Program-made: the position numbers and the translations under genes | Shown here: piece after piece, positions 52,206 through 61,325 of the stretch | Position numbering within the stretch: position 1 is the first letter of the stretch | How the letters are laid out: each line of letters opens with the position of its first letter | The notes under the pieces: generated by a model | What the model was told of the DNA's origin: nothing | The model's database searches: none | The model's input: the letters and a program-made list of their open reading frames with translations, nothing else | Origin: Candidatus Eiseniibacteriota bacterium | GTDB lineage: Bacteria > Orphanbacterota > Orphanbacteria > Orphanbacterales > Orphanbacteraceae | NCBI GenBank assembly: GCA_024276995.1 | Contig: JAJRWB010000014.1 | Span: 1 to 64,000 of the forward strand | Direction: 5' to 3' | DNA length: 64,000 nt

Positions 52206-52693
52206 ACCGGGAGGCGCCACGCGTGGGAATCGTTCTCGGTAGCGAATCGGACCGCGCGGTGGCCGAGCGGATCGAGGAGGTGCTCGCCTCGCTCGGGATT
52301 CCTTTCGAGACGATCGTCGCTTCCGCCCACAGGGATCCTGAAAAGGTCCGAATGTACGCGGCGGGCGCCGAGATGAAGGGACTCGAAGTGCTCATCGGCG
52401 TGGCGGGGATGGCGGCCGCCCTCCCCGGCGTGATGGCGAGCCACTCTATCGTTCCCGTGATCGGCGTTCCGGTGGGTGGGGGACCGCTCGGCGGCATGGA
52501 CGCGATCTTGTCGATCGTCCAACTCCCCGCCGGCGTTCCGGCGGCGGCGGTGGCGCTCGGCGCTTCGGGCGGCGTGAACGCGGCGCTGCTGGCCGGGCGT
52601 ATTCTCGCGCTCCACGACGAGGGCCTGCGCGAAAAGGTTCGCGCCTACCGGCATGCCGGCGGGAAGAACCGCCGGGCGAAGAGATCGGATTGA
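52202..52693 (+). CDS. purE: N5-carboxyaminoimidazole ribonucleotide mutase
   Basis: 163 residues. VGIVLGSESDRAVAERIEEVLASLGIPFE, ASAHRDPEKV and GVAGMAAALPGVMASHSIVPVIGVPV are diagnostic of class I PurE; the catalytic His is in SAHR. Overlaps purD and tsaC, so the three are co-translated. Confidence 0.96.
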   Translation: MNREAPRVGIVLGSESDRAVAERIEEVLASLGIPFETIVASAHRDPEKVRMYAAGAEMKGLEVLIGVAGMAAALPGVMASHSIVPVIGVPVGGGPLGGMDAILSIVQLPAGVPAAAVALGASGGVNAALLAGRILALHDEGLREKVRAYRHAGGKNRRAKRSD

Positions 52694-53310
52694 TTCTCGA
52701 TCTCCAGGATTGTCTTCCCGGCGGTGGCGGAATCGCGTCGCTGATTGACGTGATCCAACGGGGGGGGACGATCGCCTATCCGGCGGAGACGATGTACGGC
52801 ATCGGCGGCGATGGGGAGAATCGCTCGGTCGTCGAGGCGGTCCGGCGTCTGAAACGGCGGGAAAAGGGAAAGGGGATGATCGTTCTCGCCTCCAGCGCAA
52901 AAGAGGTGGAGCGGCGCTTCGGTCCTCTTCGGGGCGGCGCGGCCCTCCTCGCCCGGCGCTATTGGCCGGGGCCGCTCACACTCCTCCTTCGCGACCCCAC
53001 CGGCTCGCCCGCCGCGGCGAAAGGAAAGATCGCGGTACGGGTGCCCGATTCGCCGTACCTCGCGGAATGGATCCGCCTGAGCGGGCGGCTCCTCCTCTCG
53101 ACGTCGGCGAACGAGGCGGGCGAAGCGCCGATGACCGAGTCCGCGGCGGTGCGCACGCTCTGGTCCGACCGGGTCGACCTTCTCGTTCTCGGGCCGTCGT
53201 TCTCCCACGACACGCTCCCATCCACCGTTGTCGATGCCTCCGTCGATCCTCCGCGGATCGTGCGAAGGGGTTGCGTGATTCCCGTCGAGCTTGCAGGCGG
53301 AGATGATTGA
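52690..53310 (+). CDS. tsaC: L-threonylcarbamoyladenylate synthase
   Basis: 206 residues from TTG 52690. YrdC-type fold: GGTIAYPAETMYGIGGDG, KRREKGKGMIVLAS (KxR-type nucleotide contact), RYWPGPLTLLL and LSTSANEAGE (the SxN motif). Makes threonylcarbamoyl-AMP for t6A37 of tRNA. No Sua5 C-terminal domain. Lies upstream of the phosphatase gene as in Bacillus ywlC-ywlE. Confidence 0.94.
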   Translation: MILDLQDCLPGGGGIASLIDVIQRGGTIAYPAETMYGIGGDGENRSVVEAVRRLKRREKGKGMIVLASSAKEVERRFGPLRGGAALLARRYWPGPLTLLLRDPTGSPAAAKGKIAVRVPDSPYLAEWIRLSGRLLLSTSANEAGEAPMTESAAVRTLWSDRVDLLVLGPSFSHDTLPSTVVDASVDPPRIVRRGCVIPVELAGGDD

Positions 53311-53346
53311 CGCAGAAAGAAGATCGCACCCCCCGCCGCCGTCGTC

Positions 53347-53376
53347 TTGACACGGTCGCGGCCCTTCCGATACGGT
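53347..53376 (+). promoter_or_regulatory. sigma-70 promoter of the phosphatase-ilvE-rpiB/glyA unit
   Basis: TTGACA (53347-53352), 18-nt spacer, TACGGT (53371-53376). Confidence 0.55.
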
Positions 53377-53397
53377 GACGCCCCTAGGAGGGTGTCG

Positions 53398-53901
53398 ATG
53401 ACGGCGGATGAGAAGTACGCCATCGTATTTGTGTGCACCGGGAATACGTGCCGCAGCCCGATGGCGGAAGGGGCATTGCGCGCGATGATTCCCGATTGCC
53501 GTGCCGACCGCGTGGAGATCGGCTCGGCGGGAATCGCCGCCGTGCCCGGAAAGAGGGTGACTCCCCTCGCGGCGGAAGTCGCCGCGAGGCGGGGAATCGA
53601 TCTCGCTTCCGGGCGGTCCCGGCCGTTCACGGAAGAACTGGCGCGCCGCGCCGATCTCATCATCTGTATGGAGTCGTCCCATCGGAGCGCCGCGGAGGCC
53701 GTGGCGCGCGGCGGGCGGGGAAAGGTCGTTCTCCTTCAGGACTTTCTTCCCCCGTCCGACCCGATGTTCGGGAAGGACATTCCCGACCCTTTCGGTGGTA
53801 GCATGGAAGAATACGAGGAGACGTTTCACCGGATCCGCCGGGCGCTCGAGAGCGGCTGGCCGGTGATCGAGAAGTGGCTCGACGAAACGGACTCTTCCTG
53901 A
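53398..53901 (+). CDS. Low-molecular-weight protein-tyrosine/arginine phosphatase
   Basis: 167 residues. The P-loop VCTGNTCRSP gives nucleophile Cys13 and Arg19 (Cx5R), and the general acid Asp lies in IPDPFGGSMEEYEETFHRI. Position next to tsaC and upstream of rpiB/glyA mirrors B. subtilis ywlE, a protein-arginine phosphatase; Thr after the Cys (CTGNTCRS) also matches YwlE, so arginine phosphatase is possible. ATG 53398 has AGGAGGG upstream. Confidence 0.92.
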   Translation: MTADEKYAIVFVCTGNTCRSPMAEGALRAMIPDCRADRVEIGSAGIAAVPGKRVTPLAAEVAARRGIDLASGRSRPFTEELARRADLIICMESSHRSAAEAVARGGRGKVVLLQDFLPPSDPMFGKDIPDPFGGSMEEYEETFHRIRRALESGWPVIEKWLDETDSS

Positions 53902-53925
53902 TCCGGTCCGGTCAAGGAGCGGCGA

Positions 53926-54861
53926 ATGGCTTTTGCGAAGAGCAGCAAAATCTGGATGAACGGCGAATTCGTCGATTGGGAAAACGCCACCGTACACGTC
54001 CTCTCCCATGCCCTCCATTACGGATCGAGCGTTTTCGAAGGGATCCGCTCTTACCGCACGCCGAAAGGCCCCGCCGTGTTCCGGCTGAAGGATCATTTGC
54101 GCAGGCTTCTCGATTCGGCGAAGATCTACAGAATCGATCCGGCATGGGATGAAAAGGCGCTCTTCGACGCCGTGATGAAGACGATCCGTGTCAACCGGCT
54201 CGAGGAGTGCTACGTAAGGCCGCTGATCTACAGGGGCTATGGCGACGTCGGGGTGAACCCGAGGCCGTGCCCCGTCGAAGCGATGATCGCCGTGTGGGAG
54301 TGGGGCGCGTACCTCGGACCGGAGGCGGTCGAGAAAGGGGTCGACGTGCAGGTCTCCACGTGGCAGCGTTTCGCGCCGAACACTCTACCCGCCATGGCGA
54401 AGTGCGCGGCGAACTACATGAATTCCCAACTCGTCAAGATGGAGGCGCTCGACAACGGCTTCGCCGAGGGGATCATCACGAACACCGGGGGGAGAATCTG
54501 CGAGGGGAGCGGCGAGAACATCTTTCTCGTTTGGCGCGGCCGTCTCCTGACGCCGCCGCTGTCCGCGTCGATCCTCCCGGGGATCACACGGGAGAGCGTG
54601 ATCACCCTGGCGCGGGAGATGGGGTACGAGGTGGTGGAACAGGAGATACCCAGGGAGGCTCTTTACGTGTGCGATGAAATCTTCTTCACCGGGACGGCGG
54701 CGGAGATCACCCCGATCCGGTCGGTGGACCGCATATCGGTGGGAGGAGGGTCGAAGGGACCGGTGACGAAGAGACTCCAGGAACGCTACGCCGGCATCGC
54801 GTCGGGAACGATGAAGGATGAGCACGGGTGGCTCGACTTCGTGCCGGGAGGTGAACGATGA
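53926..54861 (+). CDS. ilvE: Branched-chain amino acid aminotransferase
   Basis: 311 residues of fold-type IV PLP enzymes. [32 protein letters not shown] is the IlvE N-terminus, the PLP Lys159 lies in [15 protein letters not shown], and GENIFLV and [12 protein letters not shown] close the cofactor site. Final transamination of Leu, Ile and Val synthesis. AAGGAG precedes the ATG. Overlaps the fusion gene by four bases. Confidence 0.95.
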   Translation: MAFAKSSKIWMNGEFVDWENATVHVLSHALHYGSSVFEGIRSYRTPKGPAVFRLKDHLRRLLDSAKIYRIDPAWDEKALFDAVMKTIRVNRLEECYVRPLIYRGYGDVGVNPRPCPVEAMIAVWEWGAYLGPEAVEKGVDVQVSTWQRFAPNTLPAMAKCAANYMNSQLVKMEALDNGFAEGIITNTGGRICEGSGENIFLVWRGRLLTPPLSASILPGITRESVITLAREMGYEVVEQEIPREALYVCDEIFFTGTAAEITPIRSVDRISVGGGSKGPVTKRLQERYAGIASGTMKDEHGWLDFVPGGER

Positions 54862-56573
54862 AAATCGCGCTCGCGTCGGACCATGCGGGATACGAACTGA
54901 AAGAGGCGGTGAAGGGGATGGTGGGGCGGGCGGGAAACGAGACGATCGACTGCGGCGTGTCCGGCGCGTCCGAAAGCGTCGACTATCCCGATTACGCCCG
55001 AATCGTTACTTGGAAAGTGCGCGCCGGCGAGGTGGAAAGGGGCATCCTCGTTTGCGGCAGCGGCGTCGGCATGTCGATCGCCGCGAACCGCATGATCGGG
55101 ATACGCGCCGCGCTCGTATGGAACGAGGAGCAGGCCGCGCTGTCGCGAGAACACAACGACGCGAATGTGCTTGTCCTCGCGGGACGTTTCCTCTCTCCCG
55201 GTGAAGCGGAGAAGATCGTGAGTTGCTGGCTCGATACCTCCTTCGAAGGGGGGAGGCACGAGCGGCGGGTAGGGAAGATCGACGCCCCCCGGCCGGAGGC
55301 CGACTTCGGCGCCCCTCCTCCCGGCGTAGGGAATCACACGTTCTTGCCCCTCACCGATCCGGAAATCGCCACCGCGATCGACTGCGAGCGAAAGCGGCAG
55401 GAGACGCAGCTCGAACTGATCGCGTCGGAGAACTTCGCCGGCGAGGCGGTGCTCGAGGCGCTTGCATCGGTGATGAATAACAAGTACGCCGAAGGGTATC
55501 CGGCGAAGCGGTACTACGGCGGATGCGAATTCGTCGACGTGGCGGAGGAACTCGCCCGGGAGAGGGTGAAGACGCTCTTCGGCGCGGAGCACGCGAACGT
55601 GCAACCTCATTCCGGTTCGTCGGCGAACCTGGCGGCCTACTTCGCACTGCTCGATCACGGCGATCGGATTCTCGGGATGAACCTTTCCCACGGCGGGCAC
55701 CTGACCCATGGGCACAAGGTCAATTTCTCCGGACGGTTCTTCGATGTCGTGTCGTACGGCGTCGCCAAGGAGACCGGAACGATCGACTACGACAAGCTCC
55801 GGGCGGTGGCGAAAGAGACGAAACCGAAGATGATCGTCGCCGGAGCGTCCGCCTACGCGAGGACGCTCGACTTCGAGGCGTTCCGTTCGATCGCCGACGA
55901 GGTGGACGCCTTCTTGATGGTCGACATGGCGCACATCGCCGGGCTGATCGCCGCCGGTCTCCACCCGAACCCGGTGCCGTGGGCGGACGTGGTGACGAGC
56001 ACGACCCACAAGACGCTTCGCGGGCCGAGGGGAGGCTTCATCCTCTGCCGAAAGGAGCACGCAGCCGCTGTCGACAGGACGGTCTTTCCCGGCATGCAGG
56101 GAGGCCCGCTCATGCATTGCATCGCCGCGAAGGCGGTCTGTTTCCTCGAGGCGTCGAAGACGCCGTTCGTCCGGTACCAGGAACGCGTGGTGGAAAACGC
56201 GGCCGCACTGGCTTCCGGTTTTATGGACGAGGGACTCGCCGTCGTGTCGGGGGGGACCGATACGCACCTGATGCTGATCGACCTGACGGCGAACGGCGTA
56301 TCGGGAAAGAAGGTGGAGAAGGGACTCGACGCCGCGGGGATCACGGTGAACAAGAATACCGTTCCCTTCGACGAGCGTTCCCCGTTCATCACGAGCGGTA
56401 TCCGCGTCGGAACGCCGGCGGTGACCACCCGGGGCATGGGAAGCGCCGAGATGAAGAAGATCGCCTCGCTCATCCGGCGCGTCGTCGATGCTCCGAGCGA
56501 TGTGACCGTTCTCGACGGCGTGCACGGCGAGGTGCGGGATCTGTGCGCCGCGTTCCCACTTTACAGACTGTAA
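54858..56573 (+). CDS. rpiB-glyA: RpiB-GlyA fusion: ribose-5-phosphate isomerase B / serine hydroxymethyltransferase
   Basis: One uninterrupted frame of 571 residues. Residues 1-142 are a full RpiB ([16 protein letters not shown]; catalytic Cys66 in [14 protein letters not shown]; His99 in REHNDANVL; ending [13 protein letters not shown]). A Pro-rich linker (143-160) leads to a full GlyA (161-571) with [21 protein letters not shown] and the PLP Lys385 in [13 protein letters not shown]. The two genes are often adjacent but separate (for example ywlF and glyA in Bacillus). No internal stop or frameshift is visible. The fusion joins ribose 5-phosphate supply to one-carbon supply. Confidence 0.93.
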   Translation: MKIALASDHAGYELKEAVKGMVGRAGNETIDCGVSGASESVDYPDYARIVTWKVRAGEVERGILVCGSGVGMSIAANRMIGIRAALVWNEEQAALSREHNDANVLVLAGRFLSPGEAEKIVSCWLDTSFEGGRHERRVGKIDAPRPEADFGAPPPGVGNHTFLPLTDPEIATAIDCERKRQETQLELIASENFAGEAVLEALASVMNNKYAEGYPAKRYYGGCEFVDVAEELARERVKTLFGAEHANVQPHSGSSANLAAYFALLDHGDRILGMNLSHGGHLTHGHKVNFSGRFFDVVSYGVAKETGTIDYDKLRAVAKETKPKMIVAGASAYARTLDFEAFRSIADEVDAFLMVDMAHIAGLIAAGLHPNPVPWADVVTSTTHKTLRGPRGGFILCRKEHAAAVDRTVFPGMQGGPLMHCIAAKAVCFLEASKTPFVRYQERVVENAAALASGFMDEGLAVVSGGTDTHLMLIDLTANGVSGKKVEKGLDAAGITVNKNTVPFDERSPFITSGIRVGTPAVTTRGMGSAEMKKIASLIRRVVDAPSDVTVLDGVHGEVRDLCAAFPLYRL

Positions 56574-56586
56574 GGATGATCGATCG

Positions 56587-57036
56587 ATGAAGTGTCCCGC
56601 CTGCGGAAAGGATAGGGATCGCGTGGTCGACTCGAGGGCGGTGCAGGACGGACGCTCCGTGCGAAGGAGACGGAGCTGCCTCGAGTGCGGCCATCGCTAC
56701 ACGACGTACGAGTATATCGAGCCGTCCACGACGACGGTGATCAAGAGGGACGGGAGGCGTGAATCGTACGACCGGCAGAAGCTGGTGGCGGGAATCGTCG
56801 CCGCCTGCCAGAAGCGGCCCGTCTCGAGGGACGATGTCGACGCTCTCGTCGACAGGGTGGAGGCGATCCTCGGTGAAGGGGGCGAGCGGGAGGTTTCCGG
56901 TGAGGCGATAGGCGAGGCGGTGATGGCGCAACTTCAGCAGCTCGACCAGGTGGCATATGTCCGCTTCGCCTCGGTGTACAGGCATTTCAAGGATGTGGGA
57001 CAGTTTCTCGATGAAATCCGTACGCTGCTGAAATGA
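56587..57036 (+). CDS. nrdR: Transcriptional repressor NrdR
   Basis: 149 residues. Zinc ribbon with Cys3, Cys6, Cys31 and Cys34 (MKCPACG, SCLECGHRYTTYE), then an ATP-cone (VIKRDGRRESYDRQKLVAGIVAAC). Represses ribonucleotide reductase genes in response to dATP/ATP. No NrdR box was searched for here. Overlaps tatC by four bases. Gene order glyA-nrdR is common. Confidence 0.96.
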   Translation: MKCPACGKDRDRVVDSRAVQDGRSVRRRRSCLECGHRYTTYEYIEPSTTTVIKRDGRRESYDRQKLVAGIVAACQKRPVSRDDVDALVDRVEAILGEGGEREVSGEAIGEAVMAQLQQLDQVAYVRFASVYRHFKDVGQFLDEIRTLLK

Positions 57037-57839
57037 CCACTGAAGAGAAAAAGGGAGGGACGGAGGGGACGAATCGTCTTCGAGGCGACATGCCTTTCCT
57101 CGATCACCTCGAGGAGCTGAGGGGCGTCCTCATCTGGTCGGCCGCCGTCGTCGTCGCCCTCGCCGCCGGTGCGTGGTTCGTGTCGTCGCCGGTACTCGAG
57201 CGGATCACCCGGCCCGCCGGGAAGCTCGTCTTCCTCGGACCGACCGAGGCGTTCACCCTTAGGATCAAGGTCGCCCTCGTCACCGGTCTTTTCGCGGGCC
57301 TCCCGTTCGTCCTCTACAAGGTGTGGAGCTTCATCGCGCCCGGGTTGCTGGCGAACGAAAAGAAACTTCTCGTCGTCGTCGTGGGCGGCTCGACGCTCCT
57401 GTTCGTCATCGGGTCGCTCTTCAGTTTCTTCGTCATCGTCCCGATCGCCTTCTCGTTCCTGCTCGGATTCGGGACGAGCTACCTCACCCCGATGATCTCG
57501 GCGGGAAACTACTTCGGCTTCGTCATCAAGCTCTCCCTCGCCCTCGGAATCGTCTTCCAACTCCCTCTGGTGGTGTCGCTCCTCACCTGGATCGGTATCC
57601 TCCAGCCCCGCTGGCTCCTCGGCAACTGGCGTTACGCCATCGTGGTGATCGCCCTCGTGTCCGCCCTCTTCACGCCCCCCGATATCGCCTCGCAGGTTCT
57701 CATGGGCCTTCCGGTGATCGGCCTCTATTTCCTCTCTGCGTTTCTCTCCGTTCTCATCGATAAGCGACGGAAGAAGGATGCCGCCGAACGCGCGCGGAAC
57801 GTGGAAGAAGACGTACCGGAAGAGGGGGAAAGGCGATGA
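57033..57839 (+). CDS. tatC: Sec-independent translocase TatC
   Basis: 268 residues with six membrane helices. MPFLDHLEELRGVLIWS is the TatC signature with the conserved Glu; FIAPGLLANEKKLL and ALFTPPDIASQVLMGLPVIGLY are also family motifs. Receptor for twin-arginine signals. An N-terminal extension of about 20 polar residues and a charged tail after 240 are variable parts. tatA/B are not in the window. Overlaps suhB. Confidence 0.96.
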   Translation: MTTEEKKGGTEGTNRLRGDMPFLDHLEELRGVLIWSAAVVVALAAGAWFVSSPVLERITRPAGKLVFLGPTEAFTLRIKVALVTGLFAGLPFVLYKVWSFIAPGLLANEKKLLVVVVGGSTLLFVIGSLFSFFVIVPIAFSFLLGFGTSYLTPMISAGNYFGFVIKLSLALGIVFQLPLVVSLLTWIGILQPRWLLGNWRYAIVVIALVSALFTPPDIASQVLMGLPVIGLYFLSAFLSVLIDKRRKKDAAERARNVEEDVPEEGERR

Positions 57840-58636
57840 TCGATTTCGTCATCGCCGCGGCGTGTGGGGCGGGCGGGATCGTGCTCGATCATTTCGGGCG
57901 TCTCGGTGAAAACGATGTTCGCTATAAGAGCGAAAAGGATCCGGTGACGGTCGCCGACCGTGCGGCGCAGGAATACCTGATCGAGCGGATCGCCCGGCGA
58001 TTTCCCGACGATCGGATCCACGCGGAGGAAGAGGGGGGCGTCGTCGACGGGAGTGCCGAGGCGACGTGGTACATCGATCCTCTCGACGGAACGACGAATT
58101 TCGTCCACCGGCTTCCCTTCTTCTCGATCTCTGTGGCGCGGGAAGTTCGCGGAAAGCTCGAATGGGGAGTGGTGCACAATCCGTGCTCGGGGGCGACATT
58201 CTCCGCCGTGGCGGGAAAAGGGGCGCGGCTGAACGGTAGGCCGATCGGCGTGAGCGGGACGGAAGAACCGATCCGCTCACTTCTCGCCACCGGTTTCGCA
58301 TGTGTTCGGTCGAATCGCGTTCCCGACACCGTTCCCCTCTTCGACCGTTTCGTGCGGGAGGTCCAGGGAATCCGACGGGTTGGATCGGCGGCGCTCGATA
58401 TGGCGTACACTGCGGCCGGGACGTTCGACGGTTTCTACGAACTCAATCTGAACCGGTGGGACATCGCAGCGGGGATCCTCCTGGTGCGCGAAGCGGGGGG
58501 CGTGGTCACCGATTTCACCGGGGGCGACGCGATGTTCGAGCGGAAGGAGGTGGTCGCCGGAGGTGCGGCGATGCACCGCTATCTCGTCGAAACGATCGGC
58601 GACACGGCTGGAGAACTCGGTTGGCCCCTGGCGTAG
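57836..58636 (+). CDS. suhB: Inositol-1-monophosphatase family protein
   Basis: 266 residues. Metal site motifs HAEEEGGV, DPLDGTTNFVHRLPFFSIS and the C-terminal WDIAAGILLVREAGGVVTDFTG are all intact. Hydrolyses inositol or related sugar monophosphates; SuhB also acts in ribosome biogenesis in E. coli. Which holds here is open. Overlaps tatC and the DUF92 gene. Confidence 0.9.
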   Translation: MIDFVIAAACGAGGIVLDHFGRLGENDVRYKSEKDPVTVADRAAQEYLIERIARRFPDDRIHAEEEGGVVDGSAEATWYIDPLDGTTNFVHRLPFFSISVAREVRGKLEWGVVHNPCSGATFSAVAGKGARLNGRPIGVSGTEEPIRSLLATGFACVRSNRVPDTVPLFDRFVREVQGIRRVGSAALDMAYTAAGTFDGFYELNLNRWDIAAGILLVREAGGVVTDFTGGDAMFERKEVVAGGAAMHRYLVETIGDTAGELGWPLA

Positions 58637-59922
58637 CACGTCGTCTTTCCACCGCCGTCCGCCATCTCTGGCCGCCGGTGACGCTCCTGTTCGTTCCCCT
58701 TATCGGCCGACTCGATCCATCCGGCGCGACCGTCCTTGTCTGGGTCGTTTTCCTCCCTTCCGTCGCGGTGTCCCTCTTTCCCGGGGGGACGGGCCGGGCT
58801 GCGCCGCGCTTCGGCGGCCGCCTCTTCGGCGCGTCGGCGTTTCCCGCCGCCCTCTCCCTTCTTCTCTACTTTTTTCCCGGGAAACCGGAGACCGTGGCGA
58901 CGGCGTGGATCGTCGCCGTCGCCGGAGAGGCGGGTGGTCTGCTGGTGCGGCGGTTCCGCCCCGGCGTCGTGCCGTTCGCGGCCGCCCACGCCCTGATGGC
59001 CGGCGCCGCCCTCGCCGCCGCGGCGCTCCTATCGGCCGGGCGCGATCTGTTCGTCTTTCCCGCGTGGAGCGCTCTTCTCCTGCCGGTGGCGGCGGCGGCG
59101 GTCACCCGATCGCTCCCTCTTCGGATCGACCTCCGCCTCCCCTCTCTTCTCGCGGTCGGACTTCTCGCCGGTCTCTCCTCCGGCGGGGAGCCGCCCGGCG
59201 CCGCCTGGATCGCCATGAGAGCGGTGTGGGCGCTGCCGGCGATCGCCGTCGCAGCCCTGGCCGGCGTCCGGACCGGCGCCTTCGACCGGCGGGGCGCTCT
59301 CGCGGGATCTTTCTTCAGCCTCTCCGTGTTGACCGCCTTCGGCCCGGGCGGGGCGCTCATTCTGCTCCTGTTCGTTGCCGCCGGATCGGCGCCGCCGCGT
59401 CTCTTTCGGCGTGCGGCAAGGGCGAAGCGGACCGGACGCCACGCCGCGGCGAATCTCGCGCTCCCCGCCTTCGCGGGCGCGGTCTATCTCCAGAGCCTCG
59501 AACCTCTCGCGGTGGCGGCGTTTTGCGGCGCCGTGGCCGCCATGCTGGCCGATACGATCTCGGGGGAAGTGGGCATCCCCTTCGGCGGCACTCCCCGGCT
59601 GATACTGACCGGCCGTGCCGTCCCCCCGGGGACCGACGGGGCCGTGTCGCTCGCCGGGAGCGCGGCCGGGGTGGTGGGTGCTCTCGCCGTGGGGGTCGCG
59701 GCGTGGGGGGGAGGATTGATCGGCGCCGGCGGGGTCGTCGCGGTGACGGTCGCCGGCATGGCGGGAAGCGTGGCGGACAGCATGCTCGGCGCCTCGCTGG
59801 AGAGGGCGGGGATTCTCGGCAACGGCGACGTGAACTACCTCGGCGCCCTCGCGGGCGCACTCACGGCGGCGGCGATGATCTCCATCGCCGGAACCGAAAC
59901 AATAACAATGGTTTTCGCTTGA
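58621..59922 (+). CDS. DUF92 family integral membrane protein
   Basis: 433 residues, about a dozen hydrophobic segments. The C-terminal half (ADTISGEVGIPFGGTPRLILTGRAVPPGTDGAVSLAGSAAG, GMAGSVADSMLGASLERAG, DVNYLGALAG) is the DUF92/TMEM19 signature; plant VTE6, a phytyl-phosphate kinase, belongs to this family. The N-terminal half resembles a CTP:dolichol-type kinase membrane region, so a polyprenyl/lipid phosphate kinase role is a guess. The best start is TTG 58621, inside suhB. Confidence 0.78.
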   Translation: MAPGVARRLSTAVRHLWPPVTLLFVPLIGRLDPSGATVLVWVVFLPSVAVSLFPGGTGRAAPRFGGRLFGASAFPAALSLLLYFFPGKPETVATAWIVAVAGEAGGLLVRRFRPGVVPFAAAHALMAGAALAAAALLSAGRDLFVFPAWSALLLPVAAAAVTRSLPLRIDLRLPSLLAVGLLAGLSSGGEPPGAAWIAMRAVWALPAIAVAALAGVRTGAFDRRGALAGSFFSLSVLTAFGPGGALILLLFVAAGSAPPRLFRRAARAKRTGRHAAANLALPAFAGAVYLQSLEPLAVAAFCGAVAAMLADTISGEVGIPFGGTPRLILTGRAVPPGTDGAVSLAGSAAGVVGALAVGVAAWGGGLIGAGGVVAVTVAGMAGSVADSMLGASLERAGILGNGDVNYLGALAGALTAAAMISIAGTETITMVFA

Positions 59923-59948
59923 CAGGCGAATCGGCATTCTGCAAAGAT
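59919..59948 (+). promoter_or_regulatory. sigma-70 promoter of the third HU gene
   Basis: TTGACA (59919-59924), 18-nt spacer, AAAGAT (59943-59948); overlaps the end of the DUF92 gene. Confidence 0.55.
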
Positions 59949-59993
59949 GAATCTTGAAAAACCGATGTGCTGACCGGTGGAAAGGAGGGTCGC

Positions 59994-60281
59994 ATGACCA
60001 AGGCGGATCTGGTCGAGCAGATCTCGAACAGCACGGGCCTGACTAAGAAGGATACGGCCGAGGCGGTAGACGAGTTCCTCAGCGCGATCAAAAGAGCGCT
60101 TCGGGACGGCAATCATATCGAGATCCGCGGATTCGGCACCTTCAAAGTGAAGGAGCGGAAGGCGCGTACCGCTCGAAATCCCCGGACGGGCGATCCGGTG
60201 CCTCTTCCTTCCCGAATGGTCCCGATCTTCAAGGTATCGAAGGAACTGAAAAACAGGGTGAATCAGAATAACGAAGCGTGA
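59994..60281 (+). CDS. HU/IHF-family DNA-binding protein
   Basis: 95 residues. MTKADLVEQISNSTGLTKKDTAEAVDEFLSAIK, IEIRGFGTFKVKERKARTARNPRTGDPV: intact HU/IHF fold with the intercalating Pro in RNPRTG. The C-terminus PSRMVPIFKVSKELKNRV is closer to IHF-type than HU. ATG 59994 has AAAGGAGG upstream. Confidence 0.94.
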   Translation: MTKADLVEQISNSTGLTKKDTAEAVDEFLSAIKRALRDGNHIEIRGFGTFKVKERKARTARNPRTGDPVPLPSRMVPIFKVSKELKNRVNQNNEA

Positions 60282-60317
60282 TCCGTGCCGGCGGCGCCCG
60301 GCACGGACCGTTTCAGG
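60282..60317 (+). terminator. Hairpin between HU gene and tmk
   Basis: TCCGTGCCGG (60282-60291), loop of six, CCGGCACGGA (60298-60307), then CCGTTTCAGG. Strong stem, weak T-tail: probably partial termination, since tmk has no other visible promoter. Confidence 0.5.
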
Positions 60318-60330
60318 GCACGCTGCGACC

Positions 60331-61071
60331 ATGGGACTGTTCATCGCTTTCGAAGGTCTCGACGGCGCGGGGACGACGACCCAGTCCCGGCTCCTCGCCG
60401 ACCGCCTCGAAGAGGAAGGCTACCCGGTCCACCTGACGAAGGAGCCGTCGGAAGGGCCGGTGGGCAACCTGATCTCCCTCGTGCTCAAGGGGAGACTCGT
60501 GGCGCCCCGCGCGCCGCGCGCCGTCGACCCCTTCCCCGACGACCTGCTCGCGCTCCTCTTCGCCGCGGACAGGATCGATCACCTGCAGGCGGAGATCCTC
60601 CCGAAACTTCACGAAGGAATGGTGGTGATCTCCGATCGCTATCTCCTGTCGTCGTATGCATACCAGTCGCTCGGCTGCGAACTCGCCTGGCTCCGTTCGA
60701 TCAATGAACACGCCGCCGTGCCCGACATGACGATCCTGATCGATGTGCCTGCGCCGGTTTGTCTGCGCCGGATCGAGAAGGAGCGGTGGCAGACCGAGCT
60801 ATTCGAAGGGATCGAAAAACTCTCCGTGGTGCGCAAGAACTACCTCAGGCTCGCTTCGAGCCGCTTCGGAGAGACGATGAATATACGGACCGTGGACGGC
60901 GAAAGAGAGATCGGCGCGGTGCACAGGGACGTATGGAACGCCCTCAGGGGGAGCGATTTGCTCGGCCGCGGCGGCGGCGGCGGGCGCGGTGCGTCCGGGA
61001 CGGCCGGGGGCATCGAAAGCGGAACGGGAGGCGTCGCTCCGGGCCTGCCGTTCGGGGAGAAAGAGGAATGA
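60331..61071 (+). CDS. tmk: Thymidylate kinase with Thr in place of the Walker A Lys
   Basis: 246 residues. Overall a dTMP kinase: FEGLDGAGTTTQ, DRYLLSSYAYQSLGCELAW (the DR(Y/H) dTMP contact), TILIDVPAPVCLRRIEKER. The P-loop reads GLDGAGTT instead of GLDGAGKT, so the catalytic Lys15 is Thr (ACG; AAG would be one base away). The last 40 residues are a Gly-rich tail not seen in short TMKs. Overlaps rpoZ by four bases. Either another Lys substitutes or activity is altered. Confidence 0.85.
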   Translation: MGLFIAFEGLDGAGTTTQSRLLADRLEEEGYPVHLTKEPSEGPVGNLISLVLKGRLVAPRAPRAVDPFPDDLLALLFAADRIDHLQAEILPKLHEGMVVISDRYLLSSYAYQSLGCELAWLRSINEHAAVPDMTILIDVPAPVCLRRIEKERWQTELFEGIEKLSVVRKNYLRLASSRFGETMNIRTVDGEREIGAVHRDVWNALRGSDLLGRGGGGGRGASGTAGGIESGTGGVAPGLPFGEKEE

Positions 61072-61319
61072 CAGGGGAACGGCACCACTCCACGTTCACC
61101 AGGGAAGTGCCTCAGGTGGAAAACGTCTACGAACTCGTGGTGGTCGCCTCGCTCCGGGCGAGACAACTGAACGAATTCCAAATGCACGTTCCGGTGGACT
61201 CGCAGATCAATCCCGTGGAAGAGGCGCTCAAGGAAACGTTCAACGGCGAGGTGGAGTACGACTTCACCGTTGCGAGCCATATGGTGAACGAAGCGCCCGC
61301 GGACGAAGAGGAAGAGTGA
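61068..61319 (+). CDS. rpoZ: RNA polymerase omega subunit
   Basis: 83 residues. VENVYELVVVASLRARQLNEF and NPVEEALKETFNGEVEYDF are the RpoZ/Rpb6 helices (RARQL is the core motif). The N-terminus is longer than in E. coli and the tail acidic. Assembles the beta-prime subunit. Coupled to tmk by ATGA. Confidence 0.78.
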   Translation: MTGERHHSTFTREVPQVENVYELVVVASLRARQLNEFQMHVPVDSQINPVEEALKETFNGEVEYDFTVASHMVNEAPADEEEE

Positions 61320-61325
61320 ACCGGA

